DNA of 52,048 nucleotides from CAYQQU01 sp964419545 (GTDB taxonomy: Bacteria > Bacteroidota > Bacteroidia > Chitinophagales > Saprospiraceae), in the NCBI GenBank assembly GCA_964419545.1, contig CAYQQU010000040.1, positions 1-52,048 on the forward strand, read 5' to 3'. Positions 1 through 8,448 of the stretch are shown piece after piece. Position numbers and translations under genes: made by a program. The notes below the pieces were generated by a model, which saw nothing but the letters and a program-made list of their open reading frames with translations, was not told where the DNA came from and did not search any database. The first letter of the stretch is position 1. The number at the start of each line of letters is the position of its first letter.

Positions 1-50
1 TTCCAAAAGCTGGGTTTTGCAGCCAAAATGACTACCTCCAAACAAGCTCT
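1..50 (+). repeat. Partial copy of palindromic MITE-like repeat
   Basis: These 50 bases are identical to the reverse complement of 32106-32155, the left arm of the complete palindromic element at 32106-32269. Identity stops exactly after base 50, which matches the outer end of the element, so this is the terminal arm of a second copy cut by the window edge. It lies just upstream of xdhC. The reading frame of xdhC is open through it, which makes a false N-terminal extension possible. Confidence 0.8.
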
Positions 51-144
51 AACCCTTGCTATTGCAACAGTGAAAAGTAGCCCAAAAGAACATTGCTTGT
101 GGAAGCAGTTCTTTATCTTAGATTCGAATGAAGTTTTCCAGAAT

Positions 145-1260
145 ATGAAAGAGATCAACGCCATCCTATCCTTTTACGACCAACACAAACCGGCGGATCA
201 GCAGGCTGCGATCGCTCTGGTCGTGCGCGTAGAAGAATCGTCTTACCGCCGCGAAGGCGCCCGTATGCTGGTGCTCGAATCCGGTTTTTTCGAAGGTGGC
301 ATCAGCGGGGGCTGCCTGGAAGGAGACGCCCTGAAGCGCTCCCAGATCGCCATTATGAAAGGCCAACCCTCGATGGTTACTTACGATACCTCCAAAGACG
401 ATGAAAACCAGATCGGCGTCGGCCTGGGCTGCAACGGCATCATCGACGTGCTGATCTCCCCGATCGCCGGAGAGGAAGATCAGAACCTCGCCCTCCTGCG
501 GCGCTGTACGGCTTCCCGCCAGGCGCATATCATCGCTACCGTGACCGGTATCAGCCGGGAAGATCAAGACGTTCGGCTGGGACATGCTTATTACTTCGAC
601 TGCGCGTCCGGAACACTGGAAGGCTGCCCCCATCCCGCCCTGGCCGCCGCCGTCACCCGGGATGCGAAGCAGGTGCTCGACGCCCGGAAATCGAAAGTGG
701 CCCGGTACGTGCTCGACGACTTCGAAGCTACCGTCTTTCTGGAGTGGATACCCCCGCAGCTCCATCTCGCCATTTACGGCGACAACTATGACGTCTATCC
801 ACTGCTGGACATGGCCGGCGTGCTGGATTGGGACCTCAGCCTGGTCGGTAAGATCGGGAAACTCAAAAAACAACGATTGCAAAAGGTATCGGGCCTCTTT
901 CCCGGATCCGGCGCCGACCGGCCGGCCATCGACAACCGCACGGCCATCGTACTGATGGCGCACGACTACAAGACCGACCTGGCCAACCTCCAGGCCGCCC
1001 TGCGCACGGAAGCCCCCTACATCGGCGTCCTGGGGCCAAAGAAACGATTCCACAAAATGCTGGCCGACCTGGAAAAAGCCGGCGCCTCCCCCACCTCTCA
1101 ACAGATGGAACGCCTATTCGCCCCCTGCGGACTGGAAATCGGCGCCGACACGCCCGAGGAAATTGCCACGAGCATCGTCGCGGAGATCCTGTCGGTGTTC
1201 GGCAATAAAAAAGGAGGCTCGCTACGGGAAAAGTCGGGACCTATTCACGAGCGGGTTTGA
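145..1260 (+). CDS. XdhC/CoxI family protein (molybdenum cofactor insertion)
   Basis: This 371-residue protein has the two-part XdhC layout: an N-terminal XdhC/CoxI domain (EESSYRREGARMLV, GGISGGCLEGD, VGLGCNGIIDVLI) and a C-terminal Rossmann-like XdhC_C domain ending in GVLGPKKR and APCGLEIGADTPEEIATSI. Family members bind sulfurated molybdenum cofactor and deliver it to xanthine-dehydrogenase-type enzymes. The ATG at 145 is chosen because the frame upstream runs through a repeat at 1-50 and gives no XdhC-like sequence. It converges with a cysteine desulfurase 16 bp away, the enzyme type that supplies sulfur for the cofactor. No hydroxylase subunits are in view. The exact client enzyme is unknown. 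Confidence 0.88.
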   Translation: MKEINAILSFYDQHKPADQQAAIALVVRVEESSYRREGARMLVLESGFFEGGISGGCLEGDALKRSQIAIMKGQPSMVTYDTSKDDENQIGVGLGCNGIIDVLISPIAGEEDQNLALLRRCTASRQAHIIATVTGISREDQDVRLGHAYYFDCASGTLEGCPHPALAAAVTRDAKQVLDARKSKVARYVLDDFEATVFLEWIPPQLHLAIYGDNYDVYPLLDMAGVLDWDLSLVGKIGKLKKQRLQKVSGLFPGSGADRPAIDNRTAIVLMAHDYKTDLANLQAALRTEAPYIGVLGPKKRFHKMLADLEKAGASPTSQQMERLFAPCGLEIGADTPEEIATSIVAEILSVFGNKKGGSLREKSGPIHERV

Positions 1261-1276
1261 TGCTACGAACAAAGCA

Positions 1277-2449
1277 TTATCCCCGTCGCTCCCACAAAAT
1301 ATTTTCACTCCGCAGTTGCGCTACCGCTTCCCGGATGTACTGAACGGCCCGGTCGACCTCTTCTTCGGTCGTTTTCCGGCCCAGGCTTATGCGCAGCGAC
1401 GCGAAGGCCAGCGGTTCGTCTAACCCCATCGCCGTCAGAACGTGGGAGGGGAACTCCGCCGCGGAGTTGCAGGCGCTCCCGTTCGAGACGGCCATCGACC
1501 GGCTGAGGGCCCGCAGCAAGTACTGGCCGTCGACATACGCAAAGGAAACGTTGGAGGTATTGGGCAGCCTGGCCGCTTTCTGTCCATTGATGCGCACCTC
1601 GGGAATGGCCTTCATCCCTGCTTCAAAATGCCGGCGCAGGCGCTCCATTCGCTTGCTTTCCACTGCACGGTGCTGCTCCGCCAGGCGGATCGCCCGGGCC
1701 AGCCCCACGATCAGCGGAACGTTGTAAGTGCCGCCCCGCAAGCCGTGCTGTTGCCCGCCTCCGTGAATGAAGGGAGTTAGTTTTTCTGCGGCGGCTTTGC
1801 GGATGAAGTTGAAGCCTATGCCTTTGGGCCCATACACCTTATGCCCCGAAAAGCAGGCAAAGTCGACCTGCTCGAAAAGCGAGTCCAGCGAAAGTTTGCC
1901 CAGCGCCTGCGTAGCATCCATAAACAGAGGAACGCCCTTTGCCCGGCATATAGCCGAAATCGTCTCCAGGGGTTGGATCACCCCTGTCTCATTATTGGCG
2001 TAGAGGATGGCGGCCAGCGCAGTAGCGGAAGTAATGGCGCCGTCCAGCTGATCGACATCGATGAGGCCGTCTCGGTTTACCCCCAGGTAGGTCACCCGCA
2101 CCCCGCTGCTTTCCAGGTGGCGACAAACGTCCAGTACGGCTTTGTGCTCCGTCTGCGTGGTGATGATATGGGTATCGGCCGGTTCTTTGCCTTCAATAAT
2201 TCCCTTGAGGACCATGTTGATGCCTTCCGTCGATCCGGAAGTATAAACGATCTCATCGGAGCGTATGCCCAGGGTGGAAGCAATCTGGCCGGTCGCTTCG
2301 TCCAGCGCGTCCTTGGCCATCCAGCCGTAAGGATGATGGCTGCTCGACGCATTGCCGAAATGCTCGCCGAAATGAGGAAGCATGGCCTCCAGCACCTCGG
2401 GATCGCAGTAAGTCGTGGCGTTGTAGTCCAGATAAATTTGGGAATACAT
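1277..2449 (-). CDS. Cysteine desulfurase (NifS/IscS-like, PLP-dependent)
   Basis: The 390-residue protein is a class V aminotransferase fold desulfurase. It starts IYLDYNATT, has the YTSGSTEGIN cofactor loop, TEHKAV, the PLP lysine in SGHKVYGPKG and the persulfide cysteine in SNGSACNSAAEFPSHVL. Length and motifs fit NifS/IscS group I enzymes, which move sulfur from cysteine to scaffold or carrier proteins. No IscU or ferredoxin gene is adjacent, so it is not a standard isc operon. The convergent neighbour is an XdhC factor, which makes a role in sulfurating molybdenum cofactor attractive but unproven. The 5' flank holds a tandem CTTTGGG-like repeat at about 2460-2480. Confidence 0.9.
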   Translation of the reverse strand: MYSQIYLDYNATTYCDPEVLEAMLPHFGEHFGNASSSHHPYGWMAKDALDEATGQIASTLGIRSDEIVYTSGSTEGINMVLKGIIEGKEPADTHIITTQTEHKAVLDVCRHLESSGVRVTYLGVNRDGLIDVDQLDGAITSATALAAILYANNETGVIQPLETISAICRAKGVPLFMDATQALGKLSLDSLFEQVDFACFSGHKVYGPKGIGFNFIRKAAAEKLTPFIHGGGQQHGLRGGTYNVPLIVGLARAIRLAEQHRAVESKRMERLRRHFEAGMKAIPEVRINGQKAARLPNTSNVSFAYVDGQYLLRALSRSMAVSNGSACNSAAEFPSHVLTAMGLDEPLAFASLRISLGRKTTEEEVDRAVQYIREAVAQLRSENILWERRG

Positions 2450-2503
2450 GTTTTTTTGTCTTTGGGCTTTGGGCTTTGGCGGCCAAAGACCAATCCCTTC
2501 CTA

Positions 2504-2632
2504 GAATTTCTTTCGCTGCAGCATCACCAGCTGAATAAACATGGCGATGGAGCGATCGGAGAGGAAGCCCTGGGGGTTCAGTAATGCGGATAAGTGCTCT
2601 GGAGAATAATATAGCTGATGCAGGTAATTGTT
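2504..2632 (-). pseudogene. In-frame coding-like remnant downstream of HAD stop
   Basis: On the minus strand the codons directly after the TGA at 2633-2635 stay open for 42 codons, in the same frame, until a TAG at 2501-2503. The translation (LYYSPEHLSALLNPQGF, then SIAMFIQLVMLQRKKF) reads like real protein rather than chance sequence. It has no proper start codon. It may be the tail of a lost gene or an extension cut off by a nonsense mutation. I do not recognise the family. Confidence 0.35.
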
Positions 2633-3187
2633 TCAGTCGACTGCATTTTCCAGGTATTTCCGGATCACCCCGTTCAGCTCCGTCAGGCGCTCGATAGTCA
2701 GTACCGGCGAAAATCCCATTGGGTCGAAAACGGCCTCCGGATTTCTTTTGAGCCAAACCGTATTCATGCCGTAAGCCGCCGCCCCGATGACGTCGAAGGT
2801 ATTGCCGGATACCATCCACGAACGCCCGGGCTTGGAATAGGTGGCCGTATTGAAATGGCGGTACCCTTTCGGGTTAGGCTTGTACGTCGCCACCTCTTCC
2901 ATACTGACAACACCGTCGAAGAGGGGAAGGATTTCCGCATGTTCTAAAAGGATCGTAACTGCCTGGCGACTGCCGTTGGAAAAAGCATAAAGATCATGCC
3001 CGCTTTCCCTGAGCTGTTCCGCGCTTTCCCTCACATCGGCGAAGGCGGGAAGAGTCTTGTATTGATCCAGCAGTTTCTTTTGCTCAATAGAAGAAGTTTC
3101 GAAATAGAGGCTTCTGTGCCGGAGGTACGGAATATTCGCTGCATGCCGGCCATCTTGCCTATTCCGCACCTTCGGCGCGGCAATCAA
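2633..3187 (-). pseudogene. 5'-truncated haloacid dehalogenase-like hydrolase (type II)
   Basis: The frame encodes the C-terminal two thirds of an (S)-2-haloacid-dehalogenase-type HAD protein: YKTLPAFADVRESAEQLRESG, the motif II serine region YAFSNGSRQ, the motif III lysine in YKPNPKGYRH, and the motif IV region WMVSGNTFDVIGAAAYG. The first 75 or so residues of the family, with the nucleophile Asp (DxYGT) and part of the cap, are missing. The only start is a TTG at 3187, and a TAG lies four codons upstream. No frame in the 110 bases before it gives a DxYGT motif, so this looks like deletion rather than frameshift. It is unlikely to be catalytically active. Confidence 0.7.
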
Positions 3188-3348
3188 TGCGTACCAAACA
3201 GGCTACCGATAGCTCGTCCTGCCAGGACGGGAGCACAATAATGCTTTTCAAAACGAGAATCGCTGAGAATAAACGAACGAATGCCCCCTCCGACTTCCCT
3301 CGTTTGGTAATAAAAGACAGAAGATCAACGACGACAACACGTAAACGC

Positions 3349-3383
3349 TTTGCACTAGAAATTGCTTTTTTACCCTATCTTTA
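3349..3383 (+). promoter_or_regulatory. Possible Bacteroidota-type promoter of the histidine kinase
   Basis: TTTG at 3349-3352 and TATCTTTA at 3376-3383 resemble the Bacteroidota -33 (TTTG) and -7 (TAnnTTTG) elements. The last base of the -7 box mismatches and the 23-base gap is longer than usual. The kinase start is 20 bases downstream at 3403. Confidence 0.4.
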
Positions 3384-3402
3384 CCCAAAGACCAAGCCGC
3401 CA

Positions 3403-4443
3403 ATGAAGCGATCATTTCTTTTTTTGTTGCACATCGGATTCTGGGCAGGGTATTTTTTCCTGATGGCCATCGTTCTTTTTGCCGCGCTGCAGGACGACAA
3501 TATCCCGCCGGAGGATTACGATTACTTCGCTTCCCTCACTATCGGAGTGGGGATCATTCCGCCCGTTATTTCTTTTTATGCTCACTACTTCTACCTCTTT
3601 CCCAGGTACTTACAACGAAGGAAGATCCTGGCCTCCGTGCTGGTCAGCATCGGCATTTCCACCGTGGCCATGCTGGTCGGGTTCCTGTTTGTGAAACTGA
3701 CCTCCGCCGAGGGGTTCACTTGTATTGAAGAAGGAATGCCGTACTCCGTTCCTTTCACGCTTGGCTTGTCGACCCTGCTGGGCGTCATTGCCCTGGTGCT
3801 GAAAGGGTTTCTTACCTGGTTCGAGGAACTGAAGCTGAAGGAAGAACTGATGGAAAAAACCCACCGTATGGAACTGGCGCTGGTCAAATCCCAACTGGAT
3901 CCCCACTTCCTGTTCAATACGATCAACAATATCGATGTACTGATCACCAAAGATCCCGAAAAAGCGTCGCAATACCTCAACAAGCTATCCGACATCATGC
4001 GGTTTATGCTCTACGAGACCAAAACGGAAAAGATCCCGCTGGCCAAAGAGCTGGCTTATATCGAAAAATTCATCGAACTCCAGAAAATAAGAACCGCCAA
4101 CGAAAACTACGTCCACTACGAGGTAAGCGGACGCCCCGATCACAAAGCGGTCGCCCCCATGGTCTTCATCCCGTTCATCGAGAACGCCTTCAAACATTCA
4201 GGCAACAAAAAAGTCGACCAGGCCGTGGATATCGCTATTCAAATCCGGGAAAGCGATATTGTATTCAAATGCGCCAACAAGTACGAACCACACCCTTCCT
4301 CTCCCAACGGCGCCAACGGCCTGGGCAATGAGCTCATCCAAAAACGCCTGAAATTGCTCTATCCGGAAAACCACCGGCTTGCAGTATCGCGAAACGACCA
4401 ACAGTACCAGGTAGAACTAATCATTCAAAATGGAACGGTATAA
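3403..4443 (+). CDS. Sensor histidine kinase, LytS/YehU family
   Basis: The 346-residue protein has four likely membrane helices in its first 150 residues, a short coiled linker (ELKLKEELMEK), the His_kinase domain with the phosphorylated histidine in SQLDPHFLFNTINNI, and the ATP-binding N-box VFIPFIENAFKHS. There is no extracellular sensor domain of any size. It should phosphorylate the LytTR regulator whose start overlaps its end by 14 bp. The ATG at 3403 is preferred: the longer frame begins at 3187 and adds 72 residues that do not look like protein and overlap the neighbouring gene. The signal sensed is unknown. Confidence 0.92.
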   Translation: MKRSFLFLLHIGFWAGYFFLMAIVLFAALQDDNIPPEDYDYFASLTIGVGIIPPVISFYAHYFYLFPRYLQRRKILASVLVSIGISTVAMLVGFLFVKLTSAEGFTCIEEGMPYSVPFTLGLSTLLGVIALVLKGFLTWFEELKLKEELMEKTHRMELALVKSQLDPHFLFNTINNIDVLITKDPEKASQYLNKLSDIMRFMLYETKTEKIPLAKELAYIEKFIELQKIRTANENYVHYEVSGRPDHKAVAPMVFIPFIENAFKHSGNKKVDQAVDIAIQIRESDIVFKCANKYEPHPSSPNGANGLGNELIQKRLKLLYPENHRLAVSRNDQQYQVELIIQNGTV

Positions 4444-5125
4444 GTGCATCATCATCGAAGACGAACCGCTGGCGCTGGAGCGCACCCGGGCCTACGTCGA
4501 AAAGGTGCCCTCCCTGCAGCTGACCCGTACTTTCGAAAACGCTCTGGAAGGGCTCACCTACCTGCAATCCCATCCCGTAGACATCCTGTTCCTGGACATC
4601 AATATGGATGAACTATCGGGCCTGGAGCTGCTGGAAAGCGCCGATATCACCTGCCAGGTGATCATCACCACTGCTTACCAGCAGTACGCTCTCAGGGGTT
4701 TTGAGCTCAATGTGACCGATTACCTGCTGAAGCCCTTTACCTTCAACCGGTTGCTGCAAGCCGTCAACCGGGCGCAGGCCAACCTCGCCAAACCTCAGAT
4801 GGAAACGACCGTCGATTTCATCTTTGTAAAAACCGAAAACCGGCTGGAAAAAGTGATGATCCAGGATATCCTGTATATCGAAGGCATGCGGGACTATCGC
4901 CGGATCCACACCACCCGGAAGAAGATCATGACCCTCCAGAATTTTTCCGAACTGGAGCAGCTCCTCCCCTCCCACCTGATCTGCCGGGTGCACAAATCCT
5001 ACATGGTCGCGATCAATAAGATCGAAGCTGTCGAACGCAGCCGCATCCTCCTCGCCGACCAGCGCATTCCCATCTCCGCAACTTATAAAGACGCTTTTTT
5101 TGCCAGGATTTCCGGGAAGGCCTGA
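4430..5125 (+). CDS. LytR/AlgR-type response regulator (REC-LytTR)
   Basis: The 231-residue protein has an N-terminal receiver domain with acidic pocket IIIEDEPLAL, phosphoacceptor Asp in DILFLDINM, the TTAYQQYALRGFELNVTDY switch region and the KPF motif. A C-terminal LytTR DNA-binding domain follows (about 135-228; FIFVKTENRLEKV, YIEGMRDYRRIHT, RVHKSYMVAINKIEA). LytTR regulators act as dimers on pairs of short direct repeats. The start lies inside the last codons of the kinase gene, so the two are translationally coupled. Targets are unknown; the next gene, a DUF2306 membrane protein, is a candidate by position only. Confidence 0.95.
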   Translation: MERYKCIIIEDEPLALERTRAYVEKVPSLQLTRTFENALEGLTYLQSHPVDILFLDINMDELSGLELLESADITCQVIITTAYQQYALRGFELNVTDYLLKPFTFNRLLQAVNRAQANLAKPQMETTVDFIFVKTENRLEKVMIQDILYIEGMRDYRRIHTTRKKIMTLQNFSELEQLLPSHLICRVHKSYMVAINKIEAVERSRILLADQRIPISATYKDAFFARISGKA

Positions 5126-5245
5126 CCCCATTTCGCAGACCGTTCTTTCCTTTTTGCAGGCACATTCGCCGGTTTGGCCTATCGCTTTTCCGGCCGGCCT
5201 TCGGCCTTCCTAATTTAGACCCCGGATGTCTAAAACCCGAAACTT

Positions 5246-6076
5246 ATGCTTCGCAACCTTTCCATTTCGCAAACGCCGGAAACCAGCCACTGGAAAAAAG
5301 CCGAACCCCTATACCGGTCTACCCGCATCTTATTCGCCGTCGGCGTCATCGGCCAGCTGATATTCGCCTATTACATTATCGCTTTTTATGGCGGCATTGC
5401 CGTATCCGGCGATTATGAAAGGGCCAACGAAGCGATGGGGCACGGCGTCATCGCCGGCGACGCGGTCGGCAACTGGGTATTAGGCGTACACCTTTTCCTG
5501 GCCGCCGTCATTACCCTGGGGGGACCGGTGCAGTTTATCCCGGCCATTCGCAACCGCTTTCCCACCTTTCACCGGTGGAACGGACGCCTCTATTTCCTTA
5601 CGGCTTTTTCGATCTCTATTGCCGGCCTCGTCCTGAACTTCATTCGCGGCGCACACGGGGGTATTCCCGGCGCCCTGGGCAACGGACTGAACGCCCTGCT
5701 CATCATGTCCTTTTCCGCTCTCGCCTGGCGTACGGCTATGCAAAAAGACTTCAAAGCCCATAAAAAGTGGGCTTTGCGGGCTTTTCTGATGGTGAGCGGG
5801 GTCTGGTTCTTCCGGGTGGGCTATGGACTGTGGGTATTGATGACCGGTTTCCAGCCGGTAGGCGTAGAGCCGGACCTGACCGGGCCTTTCGACCGGTTTC
5901 TCATGTTCGCGCACTCTCTGGTTCCTTTACTGATCGTCGAGTTTTATTTTTACGCCAAGGAAAAAGCCCCTCCAAAGGTGCAAAAATGGGCCACGGCCTT
6001 CTTCGGCCTGTTGAGCCTGTTGTTGGCTGCCGGTATCGTGGTGGTCACTCTGATCTTTTGGGCGCCGCATCTTTGA
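5246..6076 (+). CDS. DUF2306 family integral membrane protein
   Basis: This 276-residue protein has about seven hydrophobic helices and matches the DUF2306 pattern: GNWVLGVHLFLAAVITLGGPVQFIPAIRNRFPTFHRWNGRLYF in pieces, then a second conserved stretch KAHKKWALRAFLMVSGVWFFRVGYG with conserved His, Lys and Arg facing the membrane. The function of this family is not established. It follows the two-component pair after 120 bp that contain GGCC-rich inverted repeats near 5195-5210 but no clear T-run. About 240 bp downstream (6077-6320) hold no gene I can support. Confidence 0.8.
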   Translation: MLRNLSISQTPETSHWKKAEPLYRSTRILFAVGVIGQLIFAYYIIAFYGGIAVSGDYERANEAMGHGVIAGDAVGNWVLGVHLFLAAVITLGGPVQFIPAIRNRFPTFHRWNGRLYFLTAFSISIAGLVLNFIRGAHGGIPGALGNGLNALLIMSFSALAWRTAMQKDFKAHKKWALRAFLMVSGVWFFRVGYGLWVLMTGFQPVGVEPDLTGPFDRFLMFAHSLVPLLIVEFYFYAKEKAPPKVQKWATAFFGLLSLLLAAGIVVVTLIFWAPHL

Positions 6077-6320
6077 GGAGCCGTAAGCTGAAAGCAAAAA
6101 AATGAAAATAGCGATAGAACCTCATAGCCTTCAACGCTTCTATGCCCGAAAGGAGGTTGTTTGTGAGATTAAAGGACGGCTTTGAAAACAGCGCCTTCGG
6201 TCATACCTTCAGCGAACTTGAGACCATTCCCCATAACTTATTGCATAGGATGGAAATTTTAAAGCAGGCGCCAAAAACGCCCGGATATTTTTACCTTGCC
6301 GGAAAAATTTCTGTCTGGAT

Positions 6321-7964
6321 ATGATCCGCATGTCACACCTCCTGCTTCCACTGCTTTTTCTCGCGTTCGGAAACAACCGGCCTTTTCCGGCTCAACCCGC
6401 CGACAATTACCAGCAACTGGTACGCTTGTTCCAGGATTGGCGCACCTTTGAACACCCTCCGCTGCTCGACGGCGCTCCCGACTATACAGCAGAAACCTTC
6501 GCCAGGCGACGCCCTGAGTACGAAGCGCTCCGCAAACGCTTGTTCGCCCTGGACACCACCGGCTGGTCGATCGCACAACAGGTCGACTGGCACATCGTCT
6601 GGGCGGAAATGAACGGCTACGATTTCAATCAGCGGGTGCTCCGCCCCTGGGCCCGCGACCCGGCTTTTTATAAATCGCTTTGGACCTACCGCAGCGACGT
6701 ACCCGCACACGAGGGCCCTACCCACCACGCCACCACGGAGATCTGGACCTACGAATTTCCCCTGAGTGCAGCGGAAAAGGAGAGGCTGCTCGGCGACCTG
6801 CAGGTGATCCCCCCTCTCAACCGACAAGCCCGGCGAAACCTGACGGGCAACGCCAAAGACCTGTGGTTCGCCGGCATTCGCGATATCCGTACTCAGAGCA
6901 AGAACCTGATGGCCATCCTCCAACAGCCGGGCGTAAAAGACGACCCGGCCCTGGCAGCCGCCCTTGAAGCCGCCGTCGCATCCACCGACGAATTGGCCGC
7001 CTGGCTGGAAAAGGAAGCCCAGACCAAGACCGGCCCCTCCGGGATCGGCAAGGACAACTACACCTGGTACCTGCAAAACGTGCACCTGGTGCCCCTGACC
7101 TGGGAGGACGAAGTAATGCTGCTGCAACGTGAGCTGGCCCGCGCCTGGTCGGCCCTCAAGCTGGAAGAACACCGCAACCGGAATCTGCCGCCCCTGGTGG
7201 CCGCCGACTCGCCGGAAGCCTACGACGCCCTCGCCGAAAGCTCCGCACAAAGCCTGATGACCTTTCTGGAACGCGAGAATATGGTGACCGTCAAAGCCTA
7301 CTTCGATCCGGCGCTGCGGGCGCACCTGGGCGAATTTATTCCCGAAGCGACCCGCAACTTCTTCTGGATCACCGCGCATTACGATCCGCGGCCGCTCTAC
7401 TCCCACTTTTACCACTGGTTCGAGCTGGCCCGCATGGACAACGAGCCGCACGCCAGCCCTATCCGCCGGGGACCGCTGCTGTACAATATCTTCGACTCCC
7501 GCAACGAGGGCATGGCTACCGCCGTCGAAGAGATGTTTATGCAGGCCGGCCTGTACGACGACGACCCCCGGGTACGCGAGATCGTGTATATCCTCATCGC
7601 TCAGCGCGCCGCCCGCGGATTGGGTTCCCTCTACGCTCACGCCAACGAAATGACCATGGCCGAAGCCGGCGGCATCCATTCCGAATACACGCCGCGCGGC
7701 TGGATGAAAACGGAAAAAGACCTGCTCATCTTCGAACAACACCTCTATCTGCGCCAGCCGGGATACGGCGCCAGCTACATCACCGGTAAATACCTGGTGG
7801 AAAAGGCCATGGCGGAATATGCCCGGTTACAGGAAGCCCAAGGCGCCCCTTTCGAAATGGCGGCCTTCTTCGACCAGCTCAACGCCATCGGCAACATCCC
7901 GATCGCGCTGGGCCACTGGGAACTGACCGGAATAGACGATGACCTCCGAAGCATCGTCAAATGA
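6321..7964 (+). CDS. Secreted DUF885-like protein, metal motif not visible
   Basis: The 547-residue protein starts with a signal peptide (SHLLLPLLFLAFGNN) and has the helical layout of DUF885 proteins, which are predicted zinc peptidases. Supporting pieces are GPSGIGKDNYTWYLQNVHLVPLTWEDEV, RNEGMATAVEEMFMQAGL in the place of the family EGWA..EE motif, and a C-terminal QPGYGASYITGKYLVEKAM. The expected HExxH-type or GHHLQ histidine pair is not present; the nearest sequence is YSHFYHWFE. It may therefore be a divergent or inactive member. An alternative start lies at 6330. The stop is 8 bp before rlmH, so the two are probably cotranscribed. Confidence 0.6.
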   Translation: MIRMSHLLLPLLFLAFGNNRPFPAQPADNYQQLVRLFQDWRTFEHPPLLDGAPDYTAETFARRRPEYEALRKRLFALDTTGWSIAQQVDWHIVWAEMNGYDFNQRVLRPWARDPAFYKSLWTYRSDVPAHEGPTHHATTEIWTYEFPLSAAEKERLLGDLQVIPPLNRQARRNLTGNAKDLWFAGIRDIRTQSKNLMAILQQPGVKDDPALAAALEAAVASTDELAAWLEKEAQTKTGPSGIGKDNYTWYLQNVHLVPLTWEDEVMLLQRELARAWSALKLEEHRNRNLPPLVAADSPEAYDALAESSAQSLMTFLERENMVTVKAYFDPALRAHLGEFIPEATRNFFWITAHYDPRPLYSHFYHWFELARMDNEPHASPIRRGPLLYNIFDSRNEGMATAVEEMFMQAGLYDDDPRVREIVYILIAQRAARGLGSLYAHANEMTMAEAGGIHSEYTPRGWMKTEKDLLIFEQHLYLRQPGYGASYITGKYLVEKAMAEYARLQEAQGAPFEMAAFFDQLNAIGNIPIALGHWELTGIDDDLRSIVK

Positions 7965-7971
7965 AACAGCA

Positions 7972-8445
7972 ATGAAAGTAGCCTTTTGGGCCATCGGCAA
8001 AACCAACCCATCCTACCTGCAGGAAGGGATCGACCTCTACCGGGAGCGGCTGCAGCATTATCTCTCTTTTTCCCTGACGATCCTGCCCGACAGCAAAAAA
8101 GCCGGCAAACGCCCTCCGGAACAGTTGAAGGAAGAAGAAGGCAAGGCCGTCCTCAGACGCCTCAAACAAGAAGATTTTCTTATCTTGCTCGACGAAAAAG
8201 GGAAAGCCTATTCCTCCGAAGCCTTTGCCGCCTTTCTCGATAAAAGGCTGCAACATTCCGGGCGGCGCCTCGTTTTTTTAGTAGGCGGGGCGTACGGTTT
8301 TTCGGAAGAGCTCTACCGGCGAGCCGACGATAAATTATCGCTTTCCCCCATGACGTTCTCACACCAGATGGTGCGTCTTTTTTTTATGGAACAACTGTAC
8401 CGCGCCATGACGATCCTGCGCAATGAACCCTACCACAATCGTTAA
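7972..8445 (+). CDS. rlmH: 23S rRNA pseudouridine(1915) N3-methyltransferase RlmH
   Basis: The 157-residue SPOUT methyltransferase has the normal RlmH length. It shows LLDEKGKAYSSEAFA, the SAM-binding knot FLVGGAYGFSEEL, and the diagnostic C-terminus LSLSPMTFSHQMVRLFFMEQLYRAMTILRNEPYHNR (given in overlapping parts: SPMTFSHQMVR, EQLYRA, EPYHN). It methylates pseudouridine 1915 in helix 69 of 23S rRNA in assembled 70S ribosomes. The ATG at 7972 is chosen over 7939 because MKVAFWAIGKT is the conserved start and the earlier start overlaps the previous gene. Confidence 0.96.
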   Translation: MKVAFWAIGKTNPSYLQEGIDLYRERLQHYLSFSLTILPDSKKAGKRPPEQLKEEEGKAVLRRLKQEDFLILLDEKGKAYSSEAFAAFLDKRLQHSGRRLVFLVGGAYGFSEELYRRADDKLSLSPMTFSHQMVRLFFMEQLYRAMTILRNEPYHNR

Positions 8446-8448
8446 TGC

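Noticed and set aside
3187..3402. 72-residue N-terminal extension of the histidine kinase
   Set aside because: The stretch is not hydrophobic or domain-like and would run through the likely promoter; the ATG at 3403 opens directly into the first membrane helix.
6142..6324. 60-codon open frame between the DUF2306 and DUF885-like genes
   Set aside because: It has no recognisable features and no clear promoter or ribosome site; codon content is poor.
6333..7742. 469-codon open frame opposite the DUF885-like gene
   Set aside because: The composition is that of antisense GC-rich sequence, while the plus-strand frame has a signal peptide and family motifs.
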